Part shown: piece after piece, positions 1-10,599 of the stretch
How the letters are laid out: every line of letters begins with the position of its first letter
How positions within the stretch are numbered: the stretch's first letter is position 1
Assembly (NCBI RefSeq): GCF_000308875.1
Contig: NZ_BAGL01000055.1
Span: forward strand, 186,001 to 250,000
Length of the DNA: 64,000 bases
Origin: Nocardia transvalensis NBRC 15921
GTDB taxonomy: Bacteria; Actinomycetota; Actinomycetes; Mycobacteriales; Mycobacteriaceae
Direction of reading: 5' to 3'
Notes under the pieces: model-generated
Seen by the model: the letters and a program-made list of their open reading frames with translations, nothing else
The model's database searches: none
What the model was told of the DNA's origin: nothing
Made by a program: the position numbers and the translations under genes

Positions 1-549
1 ACGACGCCCACGACCTCGCTGCCCGACCGCACCATTCCGTCGGACACGCCCGCCCCCGCCTGCTATCCGCTGCAACCCGACTGCCCGGCGGCGGGCGGCC
101 CGCCCGAAGGCACTCCGCCGGCCGCCCCGCCGGAGGGTAATCCGCCGCCCGGTGCGCTCCCGCCCGCGGGTGCGCCGCCGGCCGGTGCACTCCCCGAAGG
201 TATTCCGCCGCCGGGCGCTCCGGTGGAGGCCAACCCGCCCGCCGGTGCGCCGCCCGCGCCCAACCCGCCCGCGGGCGGGCCGGTCGCCGCCGGTCCGCCG
301 GTAGGTGGCCCACCGGCAGCCGATGCGCCGCAGACCGCCATGGAACCGAAAGCAGCACCGCAACCTGCCGTCGAACCGGAGGCACCGCGGCAGCCTGCCG
401 CCGAGCCGCAGACACCGCGGCAGCCCGCCGCCGAGCCGCAGGCACCGCAGCTGCCCGCGGCCGAGCCGGAAGCCGCGCCGTCGCCCGCCCCCGAACCGGA
501 AGACACGGCGGCCGAACTCGCCCCGGCACCGGAAACCCCTGAGCCGTAA
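1..549 (+). CDS. C-terminal part of a proline/alanine-rich protein (5' truncated by window)
   Basis: The reading frame is open from the first base and stops at a TAA at 547-549, so the gene starts upstream of the window. The visible 182 residues are dominated by PPAG/PPEG-type repeats (about residues 30-105) followed by QPAAEP/APEPE repeats and an acidic end, PAPETPEP. A Cys pair (CYPLQPDC) sits near residues 21-27. Such tails occur in actinobacterial secreted or wall-associated proteins and in cytoplasmic regulatory proteins; nothing in this fragment allows a function. The opposite strand is also open here, but only as a glycine-rich mirror of the repeats. No family recognised. Confidence 0.55.
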   Translation, partial: TTPTTSLPDRTIPSDTPAPACYPLQPDCPAAGGPPEGTPPAAPPEGNPPPGALPPAGAPPAGALPEGIPPPGAPVEANPPAGAPPAPNPPAGGPVAAGPPVGGPPAADAPQTAMEPKAAPQPAVEPEAPRQPAAEPQTPRQPAAEPQAPQLPAAEPEAAPSPAPEPEDTAAELAPAPETPEP

Positions 550-766
550 CGCTTCGAGCACCACGACGCCCGAACCGGCCACCGGTCGTAGGGCACGCCT
601 CGAAGTAGAAGCCGCAGCCGATGCACCGCACCTGGAACGATTGGCGGCGGGTCGACGAGAAACTCGGACATAGGGTCGACCCCCGCGCGGTCGTCAGCGG
701 GGCGGAGTAGTCGTACCGATCGGTGCTCGACGGATAGCCGTCTTGACGGAAATGTACGCCCGCGTG

Positions 767-1753
767 TCAGCCGAACAGGGTGTGGCCGAGAATGTGCCAG
801 CCGAGCACCGAATCGACAGCGAGGCCGCAGAAGACCACGGCCAGATAGTTGTTGGACTGCAGGAACAGTCGCAGGGGCTTCACGGATTCACCCCGGCGGA
901 CGCCCGAGTACAGCTGGTGGGCCATGAGCAGGAACCACGCGCCCGCGACCAGCGCGACCGCCGCGTACACCACACCCGTCGCGGGGATCAGGGCCAGCGT
1001 CGCGGCGACCGTGAGCCACGTGTAGACGACGATCTGCTTGGTCACCGCCTGCTCGGTGGCGACCACGGGCAGCATCGGGACCCCGGCGGCGCGGTAGTCC
1101 TCCTTGTACCGCATCGCCAGCGCCCAGGTGTGCGGCGGCGTCCAGAAGAAGATCACCAGGAACAGCACGATCGCGGGCCAGCCGATGGTCCCGGTCGCCG
1201 CCGACCAGCCGACCAGCGCGGGCATACAACCGGCCGCGCCGCCCCACACCACGTTCTGCGAGGTACGGCGCTTGAGCCCCAGCGTGTAGACGAAGACGTA
1301 GAACAGGATGGTCGCGACCACCAGCAGCCCGGACAGCAGATTCGCCTGCCACCACAGCCACGCGAAGGATCCCGCGCCCAGCAGCACGCCGAAGACGAAC
1401 GCGTGCCGGGTCGGCACGGCGTCGCGGGCCAGCGGCCGCTTCGACGTCCGCTTCATGACCTTGTCGATATCGGCGTCGGCGACGCAGTTGAGCGTATTCG
1501 CGCTGGCGGCGCCCATCCAGCCGCCGAACAGCGTGGCCAGGATCAGCCGGATATCGATGTGGCCGCGGTCGGCCAACAGCATCGTCGGAATCGTCGCGAC
1601 CAGCAGCAGCTCGATGACCCGCGGCTTGGTCAGCGCGATATAGGCCAGCACCCGGCGAGCCAGGGCCGAGACGGGACCGGTGCCCGTGACACGATCGGCG
1701 AGCGCCGTCGCGGAGGAGCCATGCGCGTCACCCGGCTGTTGCCCAATCCGCAC
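767..1753 (-). CDS. ctaB: Protoheme IX farnesyltransferase (heme O synthase)
   Basis: Integral membrane UbiA-family prenyltransferase that adds a farnesyl group to heme b to make heme O, the precursor of heme A for the aa3 cytochrome oxidase. The 328-residue product has about eight or nine hydrophobic segments, the first Asp-rich prenyl-diphosphate motif (NCVADADID, about residues 89-97) and the second loop motif YKEDYRAAGVPMLP (about 225). The GTG at 1753 is chosen because AGGAG lies 7 nt upstream; an in-frame start 24 nt further upstream exists. Divergent from tkt, as in mycobacteria, where ctaB lies next to tkt. Family assignment is firm. Confidence 0.95.
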   Translation of the reverse strand: MRIGQQPGDAHGSSATALADRVTGTGPVSALARRVLAYIALTKPRVIELLLVATIPTMLLADRGHIDIRLILATLFGGWMGAASANTLNCVADADIDKVMKRTSKRPLARDAVPTRHAFVFGVLLGAGSFAWLWWQANLLSGLLVVATILFYVFVYTLGLKRRTSQNVVWGGAAGCMPALVGWSAATGTIGWPAIVLFLVIFFWTPPHTWALAMRYKEDYRAAGVPMLPVVATEQAVTKQIVVYTWLTVAATLALIPATGVVYAAVALVAGAWFLLMAHQLYSGVRRGESVKPLRLFLQSNNYLAVVFCGLAVDSVLGWHILGHTLFG

Positions 1754-2117
1754 TGTTTCTCCTCGCAGGTGGTGCATCGATCCGGTCGGGAATCAGCAGC
1801 GTGCCGCGCGGGGCCGCTACTACTACACAGGATGGTAGACCCACGGGGGATGTGGTCCCGCACCCACCCGCCGCGAATCCGCCCGTGCCCCAGGCGTCGT
1901 GCGAGCACACGACCACCGGATTCTCCGATAACGGCACAGCGACGGAGGCTCCCGCATCCCCGATTCCCGGTAACGAACCCGCGACACGGGCCCGTCGTTG
2001 CCGGGTTCCCGCGTGCGGCGATTCGATCGGCCTCTAGGGTGGTGGTACATCCCGCGCGCACAGCAGCACGCCGCCGTAAACCGCATAGTTGACGAGAAGG
2101 TCAGGAGAACCTCGGTC
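1754..2117. other. ctaB/tkt divergent intergenic region (364 nt)
   Basis: Separates the divergent ctaB and tkt starts and must hold both promoters. A TAGGGT hexamer at 2035-2040 is a candidate -10 for tkt, which would give a leader of about 70 nt; no convincing -35 is visible. A good SD for ctaB lies at its left end and one for tkt (AGGAG, 2103-2107) at its right end. No additional gene or structured RNA was recognised. Confidence 0.4.
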
Positions 2118-4262
<2,145 letters not shown>

Positions 4263-4267
4263 GCGAC

Positions 4268-5398
4268 ATGGCACAGAACGAGAAACTCGCCGCACTGTCC
4301 GCAGCGGGAGTGTCGGTGTGGCTCGACGATCTGTCGCGGGACCGCATCCGGTCCGGCAACCTCGCCGACCTCATCGCCACCCGCAGCGTCGTCGGCGTCA
4401 CCACGAATCCGACCATCTTCCAGGGTGCCCTGAGCAAGGGCCACGCCTACGACGACCAGATCAAGGAGCTGGCCGCGCGGGGCGCGGACGTCGAATCGGC
4501 GATCCGCACCATCACCACCGACGACGTGCGCGCCGCCTGCGACGTGTTCGCCGAGACCTTCGAGGCGAGCGGCGGCGTGGACGGCCGGGTCTCGATCGAG
4601 GTCGACCCGCGGCTGGCCTTCGACACCGACAAGACCGTCGCGCAGGCGATCGAGCTGTGGAAGATCGTCGACCGGCCCAACCTGTTCATCAAGATCCCCG
4701 CGACCGAGGAGGGCCTGCCGGCGATCTCGAAGGTGATCGGCGAGGGCATCAGCGTGAACGTGACGCTGATCTTCTCGGTGGCCCGCTACCGCAGCGTCAT
4801 GGGCGCCTACCTGGACGGCCTGCGCAATGCGCGGATCGCGGGACACGATCTGGGCTACATCCATTCGGTCGCCTCGTTCTTCGTCTCCCGCGTCGACTCC
4901 GAGATCGACAAGCGGCTGGAGGCCATCGGCACGCCGGAAGCCCTCGAGCTGCGCGGCAAGGCCGGAATCGCCAACGCGCGCCTGGCCTACGCCGAGTACC
5001 AGGACGTCTTCGACGGCGGCGAGCACACCTCGACGTTCGCGCACCTGTCGTCCTCGGGCGGCAACCGGCAGCGGCCGCTGTGGGCGTCGACCGGCGTGAA
5101 GAATCCGGACTACCCCGACACCATGTACATCACCGAGCTGGTGGGCCCGAATACGGTCAATACGCTGCCGGAGAAGACCCTCGAGGCCTACGCCGACCAC
5201 GGTGAGCTGCGCGGCGACGCGATCAGCGGCACCAAGGCCGAGGCCCAGGCGGTCTTCGACAAGCTGACCGCCGTCGGTGTCGACCTCGACGACGTCTTCG
5301 TGGTGCTCGAGCGCGAGGGTGTCGAGAAGTTCGAGAAGTCGTGGGAGGAACTGCTCACCGCGACGACCACCGAGCTCGAAACCACCGGGAACAACTGA
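4268..5398 (+). CDS. tal: Transaldolase
   Basis: Transfers a dihydroxyacetone unit from sedoheptulose 7-phosphate to glyceraldehyde 3-phosphate through a Schiff-base lysine. The 376-residue protein has the early signature GVTTNPTIFQGAL and the active-site lysine in NLFIKIPATEEG (about residue 142). Length fits the longer actinobacterial transaldolases. It begins 5 nt after tkt and ends 5 nt before zwf, so the three genes are almost certainly co-transcribed and supply both pentose-phosphate branches. Confidence 0.96.
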   Translation: MAQNEKLAALSAAGVSVWLDDLSRDRIRSGNLADLIATRSVVGVTTNPTIFQGALSKGHAYDDQIKELAARGADVESAIRTITTDDVRAACDVFAETFEASGGVDGRVSIEVDPRLAFDTDKTVAQAIELWKIVDRPNLFIKIPATEEGLPAISKVIGEGISVNVTLIFSVARYRSVMGAYLDGLRNARIAGHDLGYIHSVASFFVSRVDSEIDKRLEAIGTPEALELRGKAGIANARLAYAEYQDVFDGGEHTSTFAHLSSSGGNRQRPLWASTGVKNPDYPDTMYITELVGPNTVNTLPEKTLEAYADHGELRGDAISGTKAEAQAVFDKLTAVGVDLDDVFVVLEREGVEKFEKSWEELLTATTTELETTGNN

Positions 5399-5403
5399 CC
5401 GCG

Positions 5404-6966
5404 ATGGCCGGCGCAGAGACGACGGCCGCTCCGGGGAATCCGCTGCGCGACGAGCGCGACAAGCGGCTTCCCCGGATCGCGGGCCCGTGCAGCATGGTGA
5501 TCTTCGGTGTCACCGGTGACCTGTCCCGTAAGAAGCTCATGCCGGCCATCTACGACCTCGCGAACCGGGGGCTGCTGCCGCCCGGTTTCGCGCTGGTCGG
5601 GTTCGCGCGGCGGGACTACAAGGACGAGGACTTCGCCGAGGTCGTCCTGGAGGCGGTGAAGCAGCACGCCCGGACGCCGTTCCGGCAGGAGGTCTGGGAC
5701 CAGCTCTCCGAGGGAATCCGCTTCGTGCAGGGCAGCTTCGAGGACGACGCCGCCTTCTCGCAACTCGCGACGACGTTGAAGCAACTCGACCACGACCGCG
5801 GCACCGGCGGCAATCACGCCTTCTACCTGTCGATTCCGCCGAACGCGTTTCCCCTTGTGCTGCAACAGCTTTCCCGCACGGGGCTGGCGCAGCCGCCGGA
5901 GCCTGGCGAGGGCCGGTCGAAGCCGTGGCGGCGGGTGGTGATCGAGAAGCCGTTCGGGCACGACCTGAAGAGCGCGAAGGAACTCAACGCCCTGGTCAAC
6001 CAGGTGTTCCCCGAGGAGACGGTGTTCCGCATCGATCACTACCTCGGTAAGGAGACGGTGCAGAACCTGCTGGCGCTGCGGTTCGCGAACGAGATGTTCG
6101 AGCCGATCTGGAATTCCAACTTCGTCGACCACGTCCAGATCACGATGGCCGAGGACATCGGATTGGGCGGGCGCGCGGGCTATTACGACGGTATCGGGGC
6201 GGCACGCGACGTCATCCAGAACCACCTGTTGCAACTGCTGGCGCTGACCACGATGGAGGATCCGGTCAGCTTCCAGCCGCGGCAGCTGCAGATCGAGAAG
6301 ATCAAGGTGCTGTCGGCCACGAAACTCGTGGAGCCGCTGGACCAGACCACCGCGCGCGGGCAGTACACGGCCGGCTGGCAGGGCAGCGAGAAGGTGGCGG
6401 GCCTGCTCCAGGAGGAGGGCTTCGACCCGAACTCGCGCACCGAGACCTACGCGGCCATCACGCTCAACGTCGACACCCGGCGGTGGGCGGGCGTGCCGTT
6501 CTTCCTGCGCACCGGAAAACGCCTGGGCCGCAGGGTGACCGAGATCGCCGTGGTGTTCAAGCGGGCCCCGCACCTGCCCTTCGATCAGACCATGACCGAG
6601 GAACTGGGGCAGAACGCGCTGGTCATCCGCGTGCAGCCGGACGAGGGCATCACGCTGCGCTTCGGGTCCAAGGTGCCCGGGTCGAGCATGGAAGTGCGCG
6701 ACGTCAATATGGATTTCAGCTACGGCGAGTCGTTCACCGAGTCGTCGCCCGAGGCCTACGAGCGGCTGATCCTGGACATGTTCCTCGGTGAGCCGTCCCT
6801 GTTCCCGGTCAACGAGGAGGTCGAATTGTCCTGGCGCATCCTCGATCCCGTGCTCGAGCACTGGGCGGCCGACGGGCGGCCCGAATCCTACGAGGCCGGG
6901 ACCTGGGGTCCCTGGTCGGCCGATTCGATGCTCGCCCGCACCGGGCGGGAATGGCGGCGGCCGTGA
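5404..6966 (+). CDS. zwf: Glucose-6-phosphate 1-dehydrogenase
   Basis: Oxidises glucose 6-phosphate to 6-phosphogluconolactone, the main NADPH-yielding entry into the oxidative pentose-phosphate pathway. The 520-residue product shows the dinucleotide-binding motif FGVTGDLSRKKLMPAIYDL (about residues 34-52) and the substrate/catalytic motif IDHYLGKETVQN (about 210). The ATG at 5404 was chosen because it is 5 nt after the tal stop and the extension upstream reads through the end of tal. Its last bases overlap opcA by 4 nt (GTGA), consistent with translational coupling to the assembly protein it needs. Confidence 0.97.
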   Translation: MAGAETTAAPGNPLRDERDKRLPRIAGPCSMVIFGVTGDLSRKKLMPAIYDLANRGLLPPGFALVGFARRDYKDEDFAEVVLEAVKQHARTPFRQEVWDQLSEGIRFVQGSFEDDAAFSQLATTLKQLDHDRGTGGNHAFYLSIPPNAFPLVLQQLSRTGLAQPPEPGEGRSKPWRRVVIEKPFGHDLKSAKELNALVNQVFPEETVFRIDHYLGKETVQNLLALRFANEMFEPIWNSNFVDHVQITMAEDIGLGGRAGYYDGIGAARDVIQNHLLQLLALTTMEDPVSFQPRQLQIEKIKVLSATKLVEPLDQTTARGQYTAGWQGSEKVAGLLQEEGFDPNSRTETYAAITLNVDTRRWAGVPFFLRTGKRLGRRVTEIAVVFKRAPHLPFDQTMTEELGQNALVIRVQPDEGITLRFGSKVPGSSMEVRDVNMDFSYGESFTESSPEAYERLILDMFLGEPSLFPVNEEVELSWRILDPVLEHWAADGRPESYEAGTWGPWSADSMLARTGREWRRP

Positions 6967-7871
6967 TCGTCGACATGCCCGCGACCAGCACCCGCGACGT
7001 CGCCAAGCGGCTGGTGCAACTGGCGGAGAGCAACGGCGTCATCACCACCGGCCGGGTGCTCACCCTGGTGGTGTGCACGCTGGACAGTTCCGAGGCCGAG
7101 GGCGCCATCGACGCGGCCAACGACGCCAGCCGCGAACATCCCTGCCGCGTCATCGTTCTCGCGCGCGGTGACCGTTTCTCGGAGACGAAGCTGGACGCCC
7201 AGATCCGCGTCGGCGGCGACGCGGGCGCGTCCGAGGTGATCGTGCTGCGGCTCCAGGGCGAGCTGATCAGTCACGAGGACAGCGTGGTCATCCCGTTCCT
7301 GCTGCCGGACACTCCGGTGGTGGCGTGGTGGCCGCGCGGCGCCCCGGAGTACCCGTCGAAGGATTCGGTGGGGCGCTTGGCGATTCGCCGCATCACCGAC
7401 GCCACCTTCGCCGCCGATCCGCAGAAGGCGATCAAGAAGCGGATGGTGTCCTACGCGCCCGGCAACACCGATCTGGCGTGGAGCCGGATCACGTCCTGGC
7501 GGGCGCTGCTGGCCGCCGCGCTCGACGAACCGCCGTACGAGCCGGTGGAGTCGGTGACCGTGTCGGGGCTGTACGAGGAGCCGGCGCTGGACGTGCTGGC
7601 GGGCTGGCTGGCGGCCCGGCTGAAATGCCCGGTCCGGCGGCGGGTCGGCGAGTTGAAGGTCGAGTTGCACCGGCCGACGGTGTCGATCGCGATCACCCGT
7701 CCGCAGACCGGCCGCACCGCGACCCTCTCACGCACCGGGGAACCGGACCAGCGCTTCGCCCTCGCGCGCCGGGAGACCAAGGACTGTCTCGTCGAGGAAC
7801 TGCGGCGGCTGGACGACGACGAGACCTATGCCGAGGCGCTGGCGGGTATCGACAAGGTGACCTACGAGTGA
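6963..7871 (+). CDS. opcA: Glucose-6-phosphate dehydrogenase assembly protein OpcA
   Basis: OpcA is needed for assembly or activation of the Zwf oligomer in cyanobacteria and actinobacteria. The 302-residue sequence matches the family in its N-terminal VLTLVVC and DASREHPCRVIVL segments and the central VIPFLLPDTPVVAWWPRG. The GTG at 6963 gives VIVDMPATST, matching the usual short OpcA N-terminus, and overlaps the zwf stop by 4 nt; a start 12 nt further upstream is also open. Position directly after zwf and before pgl is the conserved actinobacterial order. Confidence 0.94.
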   Translation: MIVDMPATSTRDVAKRLVQLAESNGVITTGRVLTLVVCTLDSSEAEGAIDAANDASREHPCRVIVLARGDRFSETKLDAQIRVGGDAGASEVIVLRLQGELISHEDSVVIPFLLPDTPVVAWWPRGAPEYPSKDSVGRLAIRRITDATFAADPQKAIKKRMVSYAPGNTDLAWSRITSWRALLAAALDEPPYEPVESVTVSGLYEEPALDVLAGWLAARLKCPVRRRVGELKVELHRPTVSIAITRPQTGRTATLSRTGEPDQRFALARRETKDCLVEELRRLDDDETYAEALAGIDKVTYE

Positions 7872-7904
7872 CGTCTCGTGAGTTGGCAACCGAAAGGGCT
7901 GGGT

Positions 7905-8639
7905 ATGAGTGAACGCGCTGTCGAAGTCTTCGCCGGCACGGACGACCTGGTGGCGGCGGCCGCCGCACGGTTCGTCGCGGTCGTCACCGAGGCGCAGGCG
8001 CAGCGCGGGTCGGCCTCCGTCGTGATCACCGGCGGCGGCACCGGCATCGGCCTGCTGGAGGTCGTCCGCAAGGCGCCGGGCGATATCGACTGGTCCCGGC
8101 TGGACGTGTTCTGGGGCGACGAGAGGTTCGTTCCCGCAGGCGATCCCGAGCGCAACGAATTGCAGGCCCGGCAGGCGCTGCTGGACCACGTGCCGGTGGA
8201 CCCCGCGCGGGTGCACCCGGTGGCGGCCTCCGACGGCGAGTACCCGGACCCGGTCGAGGCGGCCGCGGAGTACTCCGCGGCGGTGCACGCCCACCTCGCC
8301 GAGCACGGTTCCTTCGACCTGCACCTGCTCGGCATGGGCGGCGAGGGTCACGTGAACTCCCTGTTCCCCGACACCGACGCCGTACGCGAGGAACACGAAC
8401 TCGTTGTGGCCGTGACGAATTCGCCCAAGCCCCCGCCGGTCCGCGTCACCCTCACCCTGCCCGCTGTCCGCCGTGCTCGCCACGTAGTCCTCGTCGTGGG
8501 CGGCGCCGCCAAATCCGAAGCCGTAGCCGCCGTCGTCTCGGGCGCCTCCCCCGTCGATATCCCCGCCGCCGGCGCCGAGGGCACCGAATCCACCACCCTC
8601 CTCCTCGACGAGCCCGCCGCCGCCGACCTCCCCCGCTGA
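7905..8639 (+). CDS. pgl: 6-phosphogluconolactonase
   Basis: Hydrolyses 6-phosphogluconolactone to 6-phosphogluconate, the step after Zwf. The 244-residue protein has ITGGGTGIGLLE, the conserved WGDERFVP motif (about residue 67) and LLGMGGEGHVNSLFPDT (about 140). The ATG at 7905 has GAAAGGG at 7892-7898; a GTG 27 nt upstream is less likely. It ends the pentose-phosphate operon. The last part of the gene is unusually rich in C-ending codons, but the frame is intact. Confidence 0.95.
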   Translation: MSERAVEVFAGTDDLVAAAAARFVAVVTEAQAQRGSASVVITGGGTGIGLLEVVRKAPGDIDWSRLDVFWGDERFVPAGDPERNELQARQALLDHVPVDPARVHPVAASDGEYPDPVEAAAEYSAAVHAHLAEHGSFDLHLLGMGGEGHVNSLFPDTDAVREEHELVVAVTNSPKPPPVRVTLTLPAVRRARHVVLVVGGAAKSEAVAAVVSGASPVDIPAAGAEGTESTTLLLDEPAAADLPR

Positions 8640-8655
8640 CCTCCCCGGCGGTCGA

Positions 8656-8661
8656 TAGGGT
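8656..8661 (+). promoter_or_regulatory. -10 box (TAGGGT), leaderless start
   Basis: TAGGGT ends 6 nt before the ATG at 8668, the spacing typical of leaderless actinobacterial transcripts. It would allow 8668-9524 to be transcribed separately from pgl. Confidence 0.5.
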
Positions 8662-8667
8662 GGTGGG

Positions 8668-9018
8668 ATGCCGCTTGTCGAGGTGACCTATGCCCCGCAC
8701 GTCTCCGAGGGGATGCTGCGGGACCTGGGAGATCGGCTTCCGCACCTGGTGTCGGTGGCCGTGGAGTGTCCCGAGGAGCCGTACGACGGGGATCTGCGGG
8801 CCGGGGATGTGGAGGTTCGATTCCGGGCGCTCGGGCCGTTCGATCGCAGCGGGCTGGACGTGGTGATCGAGGTGCGGTCGAAGTGGTTCGCCAGTCGAGC
8901 GGACAACCGGCAGGAGCGCGTCGAGGGACTGCACCGGGATATCGAAAAGGCCACGGGGCTGGAGAATTTCGGCGTTTATCTGTCGCTTCCGGTCGCCGCG
9001 TGGGAGCAGAGCGAATAG
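8668..9018 (+). CDS. Small conserved protein, possible tautomerase-like fold
   Basis: A 116-residue protein starting MPLVEVTYAPHVSE. A proline at position 2 followed by a short beta-strand is the hallmark of the tautomerase superfamily, where Pro1 of the processed protein is the catalytic base. The rest (VEVRFRALGPFDRSGLDVVIEVRSKW) has an alternating beta pattern compatible with that fold, but no specific subfamily is recognised. It starts without an SD, behind a -10 at 8656-8661, and its TAG overlaps by one base the GTG of the nitroreductase that follows, so the two are coupled. Function unknown; tautomerase is a guess from the N-terminus. Confidence 0.6.
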   Translation: MPLVEVTYAPHVSEGMLRDLGDRLPHLVSVAVECPEEPYDGDLRAGDVEVRFRALGPFDRSGLDVVIEVRSKWFASRADNRQERVEGLHRDIEKATGLENFGVYLSLPVAAWEQSE

Positions 9019-9524
9019 TGGACGAGACGATCAGGACGCTGCGGTCGGTGCGGTACTTCCTTCCCGACGCGGTGCCGCGCGAGGAGGTCGAGCGGATTGT
9101 CGATGCCGCCCGCTGGACCGGGTCCGCGCGCAACCGCCAGCCGTGGCGCTTCGTGGCCGTGACCGATGCGGGTGTGCGCGCGGAGCTGTCCCGGCTGGGG
9201 AACTTCGCCCTCCATCTCGCGAGCGCGCCGCTGGTGCTGGTCCTGCTGTCGCAGGACAACGGGTTCGCCGATACCGAATTCGATATGGGCCGTGTCGCCC
9301 AGTCCCTGTGCCTCGCCGCCCACGACCGCGGTCTCGGCACCTGCCTGACCACCTTCCACCCCGACGACAACGTGCAGCGCGCCGCGAACCTGCTGGCCGC
9401 TCCCCCGGGCTGGCTTCCCCGCCACGCCGTCGCGGCGGGCTATCCGGATCCGAACCGCCACGCCGCACCGACAGCCATTCCTCGCGGCCGCCTACCGGTC
9501 ACCGACCTTCTGACCTGGGTGTAG
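9018..9524 (+). CDS. Nitroreductase-family FMN oxidoreductase
   Basis: A short, 168-residue nitroreductase-like protein. The N-terminal TLRSVRYFLPDAVPREEVERIVDAARWTGSARNRQPWRF is the classic FMN-binding region, with Arg residues contacting FMN phosphate and the NxQPW motif. LAAHDRGLGTCLTTF (about residue 105) matches the second conserved helix. Members reduce nitro groups, quinones or flavins with NAD(P)H; the substrate cannot be told. The GTG at 9018 shares its first base with the preceding stop. Its 3' end overlaps the convergent hydrolase by 33 nt. Confidence 0.8.
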   Translation: MDETIRTLRSVRYFLPDAVPREEVERIVDAARWTGSARNRQPWRFVAVTDAGVRAELSRLGNFALHLASAPLVLVLLSQDNGFADTEFDMGRVAQSLCLAAHDRGLGTCLTTFHPDDNVQRAANLLAAPPGWLPRHAVAAGYPDPNRHAAPTAIPRGRLPVTDLLTWV

Positions 9525-10481
9525 CTCGAGGGCCTCGAGGTGGGTGGTGAGGAAGGTGTTCACCGCCTCCGTCGCCTCCAGCTGGACCAGATGGCCTGCG
9601 CCGGGGACCTTTTCGACGGCGCGGAGGCCGGGGACGTGGGCGCGGAGGGTGGCGAGGGGGTCGCGGCCGCTGAAACCCTCCATATCCGGATCGTTCTCGC
9701 CGTAGAGGAAGTAGGTGGGGACGGAGACCGTGGTCGGGAGATCGGCGGTCAGCTCCCAGTTGCGGTCGAGGGCGCGGTACCAGGTAAGGCCGCCGGTGAA
9801 ACCGGTGCGTTCGAATTCCGTTGCCAGGGTGTCGAATTCGGCCTCGCTCAGCCAGCTCCACGGCAGGTCGGGCGCCTGCGGGAGGACATCGAGGTAGCCC
9901 AGTCCGGGCGGGTTCTTCCAGGTGTCGAGGTAGTGGTAGTCGCCGCTGAGCGAGTAGTAGACGCGGGCCAGGAACTCGCGCGGTCGGGCCGCGAGTTCGG
10001 CATCCGCCACACCGGGCGTCTGGAAGTAGGCCAGGTGCAGGAAGTGCCGCTCGGCGGCCTTCACCCAGAACGCCGACGGCGGCTTCGGCGGGCGCGGCGC
10101 GAACGGGTTGTTCAGGACCACGACCGCCGCCACCCGCTCCGGCGCGCGCAACGCCAGCTCCCACACCAGCTGCGCGCCGAAATCCAGGCCGACGAAGACC
10201 GCGCGCTCGGCGCCGATCTCGTCGAGCAGGCCGAGCAGATCGCCGATCACCGCGCGATTGGTATGCGCCTCCACCCCGTCCGGCGCCTCGGTCCGGCCGT
10301 ATCCGCGCAGGTCCGGGGCGATGGCCCGGTAGCCCGCCGCGGCCACGGCCGCCAGCTGCCGATGCCAGACGAACCACCCGTGCGGGAAACCGTGACAGAA
10401 GACGACCGGATACCCCTCCCCCTGCTCGGCGACGTGCATCCGGACGCCGTTGGTCTCCACGAACCGATGTGTCGGCTCCAC
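9492..10481 (-). CDS. Alpha/beta hydrolase, epoxide-hydrolase-like
   Basis: A 329-residue alpha/beta hydrolase with the epoxide hydrolase oxyanion motif HGxPxxW (HGFPHGWFVW, about residues 30-39), the nucleophile Asp in FVGLDFGAQLVWELALRAPERV (about 100) and a C-terminal catalytic His in PGAGHLVQLE. Asp in place of Ser at the nucleophile elbow is typical of epoxide hydrolases and haloalkane dehalogenases. The GTG at 10481 has GGAGG 4 nt upstream; a TTG 12 nt further up is an alternative. It is divergent from the SDR gene across a 118-nt gap that holds a KstR-like box. Confidence 0.82.
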   Translation of the reverse strand: MEPTHRFVETNGVRMHVAEQGEGYPVVFCHGFPHGWFVWHRQLAAVAAAGYRAIAPDLRGYGRTEAPDGVEAHTNRAVIGDLLGLLDEIGAERAVFVGLDFGAQLVWELALRAPERVAAVVVLNNPFAPRPPKPPSAFWVKAAERHFLHLAYFQTPGVADAELAARPREFLARVYYSLSGDYHYLDTWKNPPGLGYLDVLPQAPDLPWSWLSEAEFDTLATEFERTGFTGGLTWYRALDRNWELTADLPTTVSVPTYFLYGENDPDMEGFSGRDPLATLRAHVPGLRAVEKVPGAGHLVQLEATEAVNTFLTTHLEALELHPGQKVGDR

Positions 10482-10560
10482 TTCGCCTCCCAAGGACTAG
10501 TGTGCAGTCGGCGTAGCCGTCCTCAGTCCGCGCACGGCCGGAGCGAATGCGGAGGTACGC

Positions 10561-10576
10561 CTAGAACGTGTTCTTG
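10561..10576. promoter_or_regulatory. KstR-like operator (CTAGAACGTGTTCTTG)
   Basis: Near-perfect inverted repeat AGAAC-GT-GTTCT with one outer mismatch. It fits the TNNAACNNGTTNNA motif of KstR, the TetR-type cholesterol-catabolism repressor of mycobacteria, nocardiae and rhodococci. It lies 24 nt before the SDR start, just upstream of a possible -10 (TAGTGT, 10585-10590), and within the divergent region of the epoxide-hydrolase-like gene. A single site judged by eye. Confidence 0.5.
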
Positions 10577-10599
10577 TTTCACGGTAGTGTCCCGGAGTC

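Noticed and set aside
63..671. Glycine-rich minus-strand frame at the left edge
   Set aside because: It mirrors the proline-rich plus-strand repeats; the plus frame has a protein-like acidic C-terminus and runs in from outside the window.
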